The notes under the pieces are model-generated. The model was not told the DNA's origin and searched no databases. It saw nothing but the letters and a program-made list of their open reading frames with translations. Made by a program: the position numbers and the translations under genes. Source: Crocosphaera sp. (GTDB lineage Bacteria; Cyanobacteriota; Cyanobacteriia; Cyanobacteriales; Microcystaceae). Taken from it: a stretch of DNA of 64,000 nt. The DNA lies in contig JASJDN010000015.1 of NCBI GenBank assembly GCA_030065205.1, positions 81,898-145,897 of the forward strand, given 5' to 3'. Positions 20,337 through 28,562 of this stretch are shown here, piece after piece; within the stretch, counting starts at the first letter, position 1; each line of letters starts with the position of its first letter.

Positions 20337-20654
20337 ATGACCAGTCAACTCCTTTATCCCCACATTGAAAAAGCTAATCATGATCAACCAGCGCACTTAA
20401 AACGGGTTCCAAGGGTAAGAGTAGCACAAATTGTCATGGACTATTTAGCCTACGGTTGGTCAGTGGAAGAAATGAAGCGTCAACACCCCTATTTAACGTT
20501 AGGAGAACTTCACGCAGCAATGGCCTACTACTTTGACCATCAGGAGGAAATTGACAGCGAAATACGTGCTGAATGGTCAGAAGTTGAACAGGGTAGAGGG
20601 CAAACATCGCCGTCGCCTTTTGTTATGCGTATGCAAGCTAGTGGTTTACTCTAA
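20337..20654 (+). CDS. DUF433 family antitoxin-like protein
   Basis: This 105-residue protein has the DUF433 helix-turn-helix core (VRVAQIVMDYLAYGWSVEEM, then YLTLGELHAAMAYYFDHQEEID). DUF433 proteins usually sit directly before a DUF5615 PIN-like protein as the presumed antitoxin. Here the DUF5615 gene comes only after an intervening 294-residue gene, 993 bp further on. DNA binding and autoregulation are inferred from the family. Confidence 0.82.
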   Translation: MTSQLLYPHIEKANHDQPAHLKRVPRVRVAQIVMDYLAYGWSVEEMKRQHPYLTLGELHAAMAYYFDHQEEIDSEIRAEWSEVEQGRGQTSPSPFVMRMQASGLL

Positions 20655-20674
20655 ATGTTTATTGGACTCTTTCT

Positions 20675-21559
20675 ATGTATGAATCTGTGACTTTCCAGGA
20701 TGGTTATTGCTCCATTAAATATGATTATTTATCTGAAAAACGCGGCCATATTGAAATTTCTTGGGATAGCGTTGGATGCGATGATTTATCGGCGAGTTAT
20801 GCACAAAATGTTGCTTTCTTTTTCTGTAATCTCCCTGATTCGGAATTAATCATGGATATTACTACTGTCGATTTAGCCAGACTGTTTGTTAATCTTAAAA
20901 ACGACAATATTTGTATAGCCAAATGTTTACTATCCTTGCCGAAAGATATACTACGCGCTGAACTAGAAGCAGGTTTAATCTCACAACAATATTATGATGC
21001 GATTTACTTAAGTGTTGTGGAATATTTAACCTTGTGGAATATCATCTTTAAAAAATGGGATTATATAAAAGTTGGTTTAAAAGTTTTTGACAAAAAATTA
21101 CCCTTTAAAACTTCTCTAGATTTTTTTAAACATATTGTTGCTTGGGAAGCTAATTCTCAGTTTTCTAATTATTTAGAAAAAAGATACGAAGATAACCCTA
21201 AAGTTTTGAAAGATATTGCCACTTTACTTCGCAAAGAATATCGAGGAGAAACTTTAACTCAAAAGGATATATCTCAACTAGGAAAGTCAGTCCGTATCGC
21301 TAATCCAAGCTTAATGTTAAATAAATGGGAAGACAGATTTAGGCTTGTTTGTTTGGCACTAGCAGAAAGAGATTCCGACGTTCGAGCGTTTTTAGCTCTT
21401 GATGCAGAATTAACTGATCGTCAGTGCGCCTTGATGCAGAATGAGGCTTGCCAAGGAGCAAAGACTTATACTTGGATTGAAGGATGGAAACTTGAAGGAA
21501 TCATCCATAGAACAGCGCAGGGAAAATTGTATCGTTCTAGGATTAACAAAAATTCATAA
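20675..21559 (+). CDS. Unknown protein inserted in a DUF433/DUF5615 locus
   Basis: I do not recognise this 294-residue protein. It has an N-terminal beta-rich stretch (FQDGYCSIKYDYL, GHIEISWDSVGCDDL), then mainly helices, and a positively charged C-terminus (GIIHRTAQGKLYRSRINK). There is no signal peptide or clear membrane helix. It starts 20 bp after the DUF433 gene and ends 87 bp before the DUF5615 start on the same strand, so it is probably co-transcribed. Its position between two normally adjacent genes suggests insertion into the module. Confidence 0.6.
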   Translation: MYESVTFQDGYCSIKYDYLSEKRGHIEISWDSVGCDDLSASYAQNVAFFFCNLPDSELIMDITTVDLARLFVNLKNDNICIAKCLLSLPKDILRAELEAGLISQQYYDAIYLSVVEYLTLWNIIFKKWDYIKVGLKVFDKKLPFKTSLDFFKHIVAWEANSQFSNYLEKRYEDNPKVLKDIATLLRKEYRGETLTQKDISQLGKSVRIANPSLMLNKWEDRFRLVCLALAERDSDVRAFLALDAELTDRQCALMQNEACQGAKTYTWIEGWKLEGIIHRTAQGKLYRSRINKNS

Positions 21560-21646
21560 TAAGACGTTATTGATTTGTGGTCTGTAAAAGTTTTCCATTG
21601 TATATATATTGTCAAAAATGCTTATGCTCACATTAGGTCTATTGTA

Positions 21647-21994
21647 ATGGCAATCAGATTTTATATGGATGTTCATGTTCCTATGGCCATAACGGAACAA
21701 TTACGTCGTCGTGGGGTTGATGTGTTAACAGCCATTGAAGATGAGTCGGCTACGTTAAAAGATGATGAATTGTTGGCTAGAGCGTCAAAATTGGGTAGGG
21801 TGTTATTTACTCAAGATATTCGTTTTAAGGCGTTGGCAGAAGACTGGCAACGTCAAGGGAAAGCTTTTGGTGGGTTAATTTTTGGCCATCAATTACGGGG
21901 AACTATTGGACAATTTGTTAAGGACTTAGCTTTAATTGCCCAAGCATCCGAACCTAATGAATGGATAAATATTGTTGAACATTTACCGTTTTGA
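21647..21994 (+). CDS. DUF5615 PIN-like toxin candidate
   Basis: From ATG 21647 the protein has 115 residues. The PIN-like acidic residues are visible in FYMDVHVP near the start, AIEDES in the middle and TQDIRF. This is the DUF5615 pattern, a PIN-like nuclease fold paired with DUF433. The frame is open upstream to 21575, but those residues are not family-like. RNase activity is inferred from the fold. The stop lies 12 bp before the convergent futC gene. Confidence 0.82.
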   Translation: MAIRFYMDVHVPMAITEQLRRRGVDVLTAIEDESATLKDDELLARASKLGRVLFTQDIRFKALAEDWQRQGKAFGGLIFGHQLRGTIGQFVKDLALIAQASEPNEWINIVEHLPF

Positions 21995-22006
21995 TGCTAA
22001 TTTTTC

Positions 22007-23071
22007 TTACCTAGACGAAGCAACTGGAAACACTTGAGCCGACTGAGAAGCGATCGCTAATTGAACTTTTGTACCAATGGGTAACTGAGTTTGTAAGGTT
22101 GTTCTTGCATGAATTTGACCACCGGAGGGAGTTCGTAAACAATAGCGGTATTCTCTGCCTAAAAATTGGCGATCGCTGATCACTACCTTTGCCGTGTCAT
22201 CAGGTTTTAACAGAATATCCTCTTGTCTCACCATCAAGTCTCCTTCCGGAACGGTTTCGGGAGGGGAAGGGAGTTCCCATTGTCCAATTTCTGTGGTCCA
22301 AAGTGTCCCTTGTCGCTTAGCAGGTATAAAATTAGCCTGGGTGACAAATTCAGCCACAAACCGAGACGCAGGACGAGTATAGATAGCTTCAGGGGTTCCT
22401 AATTGTTCAATTTTGCCAGAGGACATGACCCCAATTTTATCGCAAATGGCTAAGGCTTCCTCTTGGTCGTGGGTGACAAAAATAGCGGTTATCCCCGTCG
22501 CTTTGAGAATATGACGAATTTCATGGCGCAGTCTGATCCGAACCTGTACATCCAGGTTACTAAGGGGTTCATCCAGCAAAATTAAGGCGGGTTGAGGGGC
22601 TAATGCTCTAGCTAAGGCCACCCGTTGTTGTTGTCCCCCTGAGAGTTGATGAGGGTAGCGTTTTTCTAAGCCTTCGAGTCCTACTAGGGTTAAGACTTCG
22701 TTAATGCGCTGTTTTATCTGTTTTTTGCTTAATTTTTTCTTATTTAAACCAAAAGCAATATTATCAGCAATGTTCAGATGGGGAAACAGGGCATAATCTT
22801 GAAATACCATCCCCGTATTGCGCTGTTCAGGAGGAAGTAACTGAGAAGCACTGGCAATCACATTTCCCCCCAGTTCGATGGTTCCGGCTGAAGGTTGCTC
22901 AAACCCCGCAATCATCCGTAACAGAGTGGTTTTGCCACAACCAGAAGGCCCGAGTAACCCTAAAATATCTCCTGGAGTTAATTGAAAGCTGACTTCATCG
23001 ACAGCAGGAATCTGATGATTAGGAAATTGCTTAACAAGTTGATTAACCTGGAGGATAGTAGAGTCTGTCAT
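22007..23071 (-). CDS. futC: Ferric iron ABC transporter ATPase
   Basis: This 354-residue protein is a FbpC/FutC-type ABC ATPase. It has Walker A GPSGCGKTT near residue 39, a Q-loop at VFQDYALFPHL, the signature LSGGQQQR, Walker B LILLDEPLSNLD and an H-loop VTHDQEEA. The C-terminal 120 residues form the OB-like TOBE region. In cyanobacteria FutC energises Fe3+ uptake with the FutA1/A2 and FutB proteins, which are not next to it here. The family assignment to iron rather than another CUT1-like substrate rests on overall resemblance. Confidence 0.8.
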   Translation of the reverse strand: MTDSTILQVNQLVKQFPNHQIPAVDEVSFQLTPGDILGLLGPSGCGKTTLLRMIAGFEQPSAGTIELGGNVIASASQLLPPEQRNTGMVFQDYALFPHLNIADNIAFGLNKKKLSKKQIKQRINEVLTLVGLEGLEKRYPHQLSGGQQQRVALARALAPQPALILLDEPLSNLDVQVRIRLRHEIRHILKATGITAIFVTHDQEEALAICDKIGVMSSGKIEQLGTPEAIYTRPASRFVAEFVTQANFIPAKRQGTLWTTEIGQWELPSPPETVPEGDLMVRQEDILLKPDDTAKVVISDRQFLGREYRYCLRTPSGGQIHARTTLQTQLPIGTKVQLAIASQSAQVFPVASSR

Positions 23072-23279
23072 AGTTAAAATAAGGTGGACAATGAATTAAC
23101 AGTAATAAAACTAAAAATAGTGAATTATTGTGATTAAAGTAGATTAGGTAAAATACGATAGTCGTTTTTGAGCTATCTTTTATAAGATGCTCAATTAGCA
23201 TTTATTTTCAATAACTGCCTTTACTTTTATATACCATTTTTTTGATTTTTCAAATAGGAAAGATTTGCAAGAATTACCA

Positions 23280-24011
23280 ATGTTATCTAGAACACACTCT
23301 CATTATAACCCCAATCCTCAAAACCTTGGTTTTGATACTGTTTTAGTGCCTCAAGGAACGGAATATAAAGCAGTAAGTCAAGGAATAGCTAAAAATCCAT
23401 TAAATCTAAAAATTATAGCAATTCCTGCGGGAATTAAACCCTTAAATAATTTTCTAGAAAAGTGGCAACAAACTCCAGAGTTTCTTAATAAGGTTCCCAA
23501 AGGATTGATTCTGATGGGGTTGGGGGGAAGTTTGTCCCTAAATTATGCTGTGGGGGATGTAATTTTGTGCCAAGAGTGTGCTTTAATGGATGATAGTCAG
23601 GAAAGTAAGGGGCAGTGTAACCAATTTCTGGCAGAGAGTCTATTTAAGCAGTTAGGAAGTCGGACTTTTATCGGGAAAGGAATAACCAGCGATCGCGTTA
23701 TTTGTTCGGCTCAAGAAAAGCTTTTATTAGGACGAAAATACCAAGCGGATGTGGTTGATATGGAAAGCTATGCACTCTTAAATTGGAGTCAGAAATTAGG
23801 CATTCCTGTGGCTATGATTCGGGTAATTAGTGATGGTTGTCAGCAAGATTTACCTGACTTAACGAAGGCTTTTAAGGAAGATGGAAGCCTACAGCCTTTA
23901 ATCTTAGCCCGTAAAATGCTGAAAAATCCGTCAAATTCAATACATTTAATTAGAAGTTCGTTAAAAAGTTTACAAGTATTAAGGGAAGTTGCAAATAAAA
24001 TAAATGATTAG
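23280..24011 (+). CDS. Nucleoside phosphorylase superfamily protein
   Basis: This protein of 243 residues resembles the 5'-methylthioadenosine/S-adenosylhomocysteine nucleosidase and purine phosphorylase fold. The features are VPQGTEYKAV, GLILMGLGGSL, AVGDVILCQECAL, ITSDRVICSA and VVDMESYAL with the ribose-binding Glu. Members cleave the N-glycosidic bond of nucleosides, and some cyanobacterial and hopanoid-linked members have other substrates. A TTG at 23265 is an alternative start. It is divergent from futC, with a 208-bp intergenic region. Confidence 0.72.
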   Translation: MLSRTHSHYNPNPQNLGFDTVLVPQGTEYKAVSQGIAKNPLNLKIIAIPAGIKPLNNFLEKWQQTPEFLNKVPKGLILMGLGGSLSLNYAVGDVILCQECALMDDSQESKGQCNQFLAESLFKQLGSRTFIGKGITSDRVICSAQEKLLLGRKYQADVVDMESYALLNWSQKLGIPVAMIRVISDGCQQDLPDLTKAFKEDGSLQPLILARKMLKNPSNSIHLIRSSLKSLQVLREVANKIND

Positions 24012-24057
24012 AGATATTATCCGTAATGTTATCCATGAGTTAGTCAATGAGTAATAA

Positions 24058-24115
24058 GGTGGGCAATTATTGGATTATGATAGTTTGACATTAGTTCTTT
24101 GTTTGCCCACCCTAC
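24058..24115. repeat. Dispersed palindrome, GGTGGGCAA type
   Basis: Inverted arms GGTGGGCAA and TTGCCCACC flank a 35-40 base AT-rich core, and the right arm continues into CTAC. Very similar elements lie at 33750, 33837 and 45256. The element sits just after the phosphorylase gene. Confidence 0.7.
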
Positions 24116-24124
24116 AATTAATCG

Positions 24125-24582
24125 TTAATTTTCTTGAGTAATTCTATTTTTTTCTGATGTATTCAAGAACAATTTAAGAAAAATCAAACCGGATATTTGC
24201 TGATACGCTTCAAACTCAGGATAACGGGACAAAGATTTATCTTTTTTCAGCATATTAGGAACAAAAATACAACTAATAAAAAATCCTAAGATAACAAAAG
24301 GTAACCAATGCTGAGTTAATAAAGCAAAACTAGCATAGATTAGAATTTCTCCTAAATAATTGGTGTTTCGACAACGAGTAAAAAATCCTTCTGTAATTAA
24401 TCCTGAATGATACTTGAGGGTGTAATATTTTGAGCATCGCTACTATAGTGTAAGAAAACTCCTAACCCAAAACCAAAGCGGGTAAAGATTTTTCGATACT
24501 GATAAAATTCATCTTGACTGATTAGTTTTTTAAGCTTCTTTTCTGTAATCATTGCAACTTTCATTACTGTAAATGTTTTCAT
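24125..24582 (-). pseudogene. Frameshifted DUF1295/isoprenylcysteine methyltransferase-like gene
   Basis: On the minus strand a 61-residue frame (IFTRFGFGLGVFLHYSSDAQ) stops early at 24397. A second frame picks up the expected continuation at once: YHSGLITEGFFTRCRNTNYLGE, then two hydrophobic helices and MLKKDKSLSRYPEFEAYQ, ending with TAA at 24125. The shift falls in an A-run where one more A would join both parts into one frame. The NYLGE motif after a Thr-Arg-x-Arg stretch is typical of the DUF1295/steroid-reductase-like membrane methyltransferases. The N-terminal membrane half of the family also seems missing. It lies directly downstream of the Argonaute gene. Confidence 0.75.
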
Positions 24583-24606
24583 GTGATTAAAATCAGTAAA
24601 TTAGTA

Positions 24607-26832
24607 TTATAACCAAAACTGGCGATCGCCTTCCAATACTGTTGACGGATAAATCCCTTTTAAGCGTAATCCTGCCATTTTATCAGCACCATGTAATGGC
24701 ATAGGTAAACGAGGGGTTTTTAGTGCGCCATGATGTAATAGGGTTAGTTTTAAAGTGATATCTATCACTGTTTCGATAGCAACCTGTTTTCCTTCTTCTC
24801 GAATGGTTAAACGTAAAGGACGCGCTAGGCCAATGTTTTTCTCGACTTTAGTGGTGACTAAAATAGCTTCACGGGACGACATTTTTAAACATAAACCTGG
24901 TTCTGGTGCATCAATTTTTTGGTTATGCACTTTGTATAATCGTGGCGTTTGAGATTTTTTGCATTCTACTAATATCAACTCACTATTAATCGCTTCTGCT
25001 CTTTCTAATAAGTTATTCACTTCTGCACCACGAAATGGACCATCTCTATAGATTAATATGGTTTTATCCCCTAATGTGTTATGAGGTAGTAAGTCTTCTA
25101 AAAAGCGTTGAGGAATTTCTTCTCCTTCAATGAAATCACCCTGTAATTTGTAATTGATAAATTCTCCCCTTTGTCCATAAAGACGTACACTTGCACAAGC
25201 GTTTATTGTTCCTGGAGATTTTTCTTTTTTTCGTCTCGAAATATCCAAACCTATAAAATAGTCAGCAATGTTTAAAGGTTCGGCTAAGACAAAAGGTAAA
25301 TTACCTAACTTAGCTAAAATACCAGGAATTATCTGAGATAATATATAATTGGGCTTAACTTTCTTGAAAGTATCTTCATAAATAAATTGACTAGCGATCT
25401 GTCGTCTAAGCAATTTAGCATAAATTTGATCATAAAAACTTCCTTCTTTGTAACTATCTGCATAGCGATCGCTTTCAGGGAGAAAAACTAAAACAATATC
25501 AGGAGGATAAACTTCAATTAACTCATCAACTGTTTTTTCAATTTCGACTCGCATTTTTCCATTTTTCTCACCTTTAATAATAAAAGGTTTTCTTTCGATA
25601 ATATCACTCTCAAACTTATAATCTTTTAAACGCTGCTGAACTTGATTAATAAAAGAATTAACCTTAATATCACATAATTTTAGAACAGAAATTTGAATGT
25701 TTCCTGATGAACCAGAGTCTTTTTGTTCAAAATATTTATGGCGTTTAAACACCCCACCTTTTTTTAACCCTGATAGGATACTATTTTGATATCCAGTGAC
25801 TCCATTGCCAAATAAGAGTAAGGTTTGATTGATTGATTTTTTAGTAGCAAGAAAGTTCTCAGGATAATCATAATTATTAACTGGTCTTTTTTCTATCGTT
25901 ATTCCATATTTACTTAATAACATATCTGCTTTTTCTTGAGCATCTTTTAATAAGTTTTGTCTTTCTGTAAAATTTTTAATTTTTGTATGTTTTAGTAATT
26001 CTCCATAATCTAAATCTAACATGGGTGCAGTTTCCGCAGTAACAATAGGGTTTAAAGCTGCCATTGCATAGGGATATTCTTTATTACTGCTAAATTTTAC
26101 GGAAACAAGTGGTTGTTCTTTTGGTGCATTTTTTAACGCCTCTTTACTGATTGAACCTGCTGCCATTTTTATTAGTCTCTCTTGATGTTCTCCAATGGTT
26201 CCCGCTAATCCTACAATTGTTCCTGAACTATTAAAATCAAAATCAATACTTTTAACTTTTAAACCGATTAAAATCTTATCTGGATCTTGACGTTCAGGAT
26301 GATTTTCAAAAAAATCAGCCAGGGTACTTTTAGACTGTATTGGACTTTTAATGGTTAAAGTTAAACCTACCTTTACATCATCTTTCAATTCAATTATTTC
26401 AGGCCAAACATCAATCTCTCGTTTAACAGTGACTTGCTTTTTTTTATAAACTTCTTTTGATTCAAAAGGTCGATGAGTTGTTAAAATCTGATAAGCTAAT
26501 TTACCAATAATTTCAGAATTCACTTGAGGTTCATTAACCCATTGAAATGACCAATAATAAGGCTTAAAATCATCAAGTTTTTGAATTTCTGTTAATGCTT
26601 GTTTCCATTCTTCTTGACTAGGAAGTTTAAGATTAGTTTCAGCTAGTACAAAAAAAGTCCCTTTATTCCAAATCACAACAATCCCACGAAAATGTTGAGA
26701 AAATCGAAAACTTAAACGGTTTCCTAATTCTTGATCAACCGAAGGAGTTAAACGAAATCCAGTTATGTTAGACTCAGTAACTGTTAACGGAAATACTTCA
26801 CTTAAAGCATGATGTTGTTGTTGATTAGTCAT
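24607..26832 (-). CDS. ago: Long prokaryotic Argonaute with intact catalytic tetrad
   Basis: This 741-residue protein is a long-A type prokaryotic Argonaute, most like the cyanobacterial DNA-guided enzymes. The PIWI domain (about 500-741) shows the RNase H-like residues Asp530 (YFIGLDISRR), a glutamate-finger segment at 569-572 (IEGEE), Asp597 (LIYRDGPFRG) and Asp717 (PLHGADKMA). This DEDD set predicts an active slicer. The MID domain has Tyr461-Lys462, Gln482 and Lys493 in the spacing used to bind a guide 5'-phosphate. The N-terminal half should hold the N, L1 and PAZ regions. The start codon overlaps the stop of the upstream Cas4-like gene by one base, so they are translationally coupled. 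Likely role: guide-directed cleavage of invading DNA. Confidence 0.92.
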   Translation of the reverse strand: MTNQQQHHALSEVFPLTVTESNITGFRLTPSVDQELGNRLSFRFSQHFRGIVVIWNKGTFFVLAETNLKLPSQEEWKQALTEIQKLDDFKPYYWSFQWVNEPQVNSEIIGKLAYQILTTHRPFESKEVYKKKQVTVKREIDVWPEIIELKDDVKVGLTLTIKSPIQSKSTLADFFENHPERQDPDKILIGLKVKSIDFDFNSSGTIVGLAGTIGEHQERLIKMAAGSISKEALKNAPKEQPLVSVKFSSNKEYPYAMAALNPIVTAETAPMLDLDYGELLKHTKIKNFTERQNLLKDAQEKADMLLSKYGITIEKRPVNNYDYPENFLATKKSINQTLLLFGNGVTGYQNSILSGLKKGGVFKRHKYFEQKDSGSSGNIQISVLKLCDIKVNSFINQVQQRLKDYKFESDIIERKPFIIKGEKNGKMRVEIEKTVDELIEVYPPDIVLVFLPESDRYADSYKEGSFYDQIYAKLLRRQIASQFIYEDTFKKVKPNYILSQIIPGILAKLGNLPFVLAEPLNIADYFIGLDISRRKKEKSPGTINACASVRLYGQRGEFINYKLQGDFIEGEEIPQRFLEDLLPHNTLGDKTILIYRDGPFRGAEVNNLLERAEAINSELILVECKKSQTPRLYKVHNQKIDAPEPGLCLKMSSREAILVTTKVEKNIGLARPLRLTIREEGKQVAIETVIDITLKLTLLHHGALKTPRLPMPLHGADKMAGLRLKGIYPSTVLEGDRQFWL

Positions 26833-27650
26833 TATGCAGAAACCTCAATAGTAGAAAATTCACAGAGAGAGTTAAAAGGACAATAGCGACAAGGTAAACC
26901 AGGATTAGGAGGAAAAATTTGATTAAATTCTTGTTTATTTCTCCAATAATATTTAAGTTGTGATTGATGCTTTTTGGAAATTTTAATCAATTGCTTTAAC
27001 ATCGCTTTCAACTGATTAGATGTAGCTGTAATTACATCAGAAGAAACCCCAGTTTCTAAGTTATAAAATGAAGCGACGGTCTGATCATTTGGGTAAAGAT
27101 ATTTTGCTGCAAGCAAGTAAATATAAGCTTGTCGCCTATCAAAATCGGATTTACCTGTTTTGAAATCTAAAATATGAATTATTCCGTCAGATTCTTTGAA
27201 AATGCAGTCAATAGCGGCATATAAATTGAATGTGTAATTATCATAATTAATTAAAATAGGTTTAGGAAATCCCTCATCCCCTCGATTTAATTGGATAATA
27301 TTTTTACCTAATAAAAAGGGATGATTATGATAATTCTCAAGAACTTTTGTCACCCTTTTCTGGACAATCTCTGATTGCTGAGATAGACTTATAGTAGCTG
27401 AAATCTTTTCAATTGCATCTTTTCGATACAACATCAAAGGATCATTATGGAATTCATACACTCCTTGTTGTGCTAAAAGTCCGATCGCTTGGGGAGTCGT
27501 ATCTTGTTCTAATAATACTTTAACTTGAGGATCTCGCTTTCTCGCTTTGATAAACCCTCGTTTCATGTCACAATGCCAGTATTCTTGTCCTATGGGCGGA
27601 GAAAATAAGGATAATAGGTTATAACTGGCAAAATCCCAGATTTTTCGCAT
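26832..27650 (-). CDS. Cas4-like PD-(D/E)XK nuclease linked to Argonaute
   Basis: This 272-residue protein has a RecB/Cas4-type nuclease core: Asp148 (AAIDCIF) and ILDFKTGK with Asp162 and Lys164, followed by the QAYIYLLAAKYLY helix. Four cysteines, Cys27 and Cys254, Cys257, Cys263 (CRYCPFNSLC), are placed as in Cas4/AddB iron-sulfur clusters. Cas4-like nucleases are known neighbours of prokaryotic Argonautes and may trim DNA for guide supply or degrade targets; this is inference. No cas1, cas2 or CRISPR array is present, so it is not a CRISPR adaptation Cas4. It is the first gene of the two-gene operon. Confidence 0.85.
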   Translation of the reverse strand: MRKIWDFASYNLLSLFSPPIGQEYWHCDMKRGFIKARKRDPQVKVLLEQDTTPQAIGLLAQQGVYEFHNDPLMLYRKDAIEKISATISLSQQSEIVQKRVTKVLENYHNHPFLLGKNIIQLNRGDEGFPKPILINYDNYTFNLYAAIDCIFKESDGIIHILDFKTGKSDFDRRQAYIYLLAAKYLYPNDQTVASFYNLETGVSSDVITATSNQLKAMLKQLIKISKKHQSQLKYYWRNKQEFNQIFPPNPGLPCRYCPFNSLCEFSTIEVSA

Positions 27651-27836
27651 TTTATTTAAGCTCCTTTTTGGTTGAAAGAATAATTCAACTTTTGCTTTTT
27701 AGTTTAGATGCTTATTGTATAAGTTTACTCAATTAAAGTAATAAAGTGCAACTATAGAATGTAAATTTATTTAAACTTGAAAAATTTTTTCAAATTATGT
27801 ATGCTGTACCTACACCCAATCCATGAGGGAGTCTCT

Positions 27837-27884
27837 ATGTCTCTTAAATATAAAAAGAGCAAAAGCTTATATAAGCATGAATAA
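27837..27884 (+). CDS. Possible 15-residue leader ORF upstream of the XRE gene
   Basis: An ATG at 27837 follows a strong ribosome-binding site (GAGGGAG, 6 bases away). It opens a lysine-rich 15-codon frame whose TAA at 27882 overlaps the ATG at 27877 of the regulator. This geometry suggests translational coupling. The same region could instead be the N-terminal extension of the regulator, read from an ATG at 27823. Confidence 0.35.
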   Translation: MSLKYKKSKSLYKHE

Positions 27885-28536
27885 GTATGAAAATCGCAGT
27901 TTTGGTAATAGAATATGGCAATCGCGCCGAAAAAAGAAGTTAAGTCAACGTGAAGTTGCTGATTTGATTGGAGTAGATCACACTTACTTATCTAAATTAG
28001 AGAATGATCGTGTTGAACCCAGTCCCAAAATTATCGATGCTTTAGCCAAACATTTAGACTTAAATGCTAAAGAATTAACCTATCTTGCGGGTAAAATGAC
28101 GCAAGAAGATTCCGAAGCGTTTGAAGAACTTATTAAAGCTAATCCTCAAGAAATGGTTGCTTTATTTAGACGAGTTCGAGAAAATCCCAGTCTAGATTCT
28201 TTAGTCAAAACAAGAGATGAACAAATCGCAAAATTACAAGAGGAGAATCAAAAATTAAAGATTCAATTATTAGAAGCAAATTCTGAACTAAACAAATTAG
28301 AGGAGATTCTTGCTAAAACTGTTGATATTTCTCCTATACATCTATCTCAACTACAACAAGTTATCAAAGGAAGAGATTTAACTAATTGGCGACATCTTTA
28401 TGGAATTGCTGATGAACTAAATACAACCATTACTAATCTTGTTTATCATTTACAACAATTAGGATGGATTCAAATTTCCAAAGGGTCTAAAAAAATCTCT
28501 TTGGTACAACCACATCTCAATGATGATATTTTTTAG
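27877..28536 (+). CDS. XRE-family regulator with C-terminal module shared with its neighbour
   Basis: From ATG 27877 the protein has 219 residues. The N-terminal HTH_XRE domain is clear (GNRIWQSRRKKKLSQREVAD, then TYLSKLEN). A coiled-coil follows (ARDEQ-like TRDEQIAKLQEENQKLKIQL). The C-terminal 45 residues (GRDLTNWRHLYGIADEL to ISKGSKKI) are nearly the same as the end of the ImmA/IrrE-like protein encoded 26 bp downstream. In known XRE-ImmA/IrrE pairs the protease inactivates the repressor. The pair is divergent from the Argonaute operon across about 170-220 bp and may control it; this is inference. Confidence 0.82.
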   Translation: MNKYENRSFGNRIWQSRRKKKLSQREVADLIGVDHTYLSKLENDRVEPSPKIIDALAKHLDLNAKELTYLAGKMTQEDSEAFEELIKANPQEMVALFRRVRENPSLDSLVKTRDEQIAKLQEENQKLKIQLLEANSELNKLEEILAKTVDISPIHLSQLQQVIKGRDLTNWRHLYGIADELNTTITNLVYHLQQLGWIQISKGSKKISLVQPHLNDDIF

Positions 28537-28562
28537 TGTAACAATTAAGGATTAACAACATT

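Noticed and set aside
26832..27650. Cas4-like gene as a sign of a CRISPR-Cas locus
   Set aside because: No cas1, cas2, effector gene or repeat array is present, and the gene is coupled to Argonaute.
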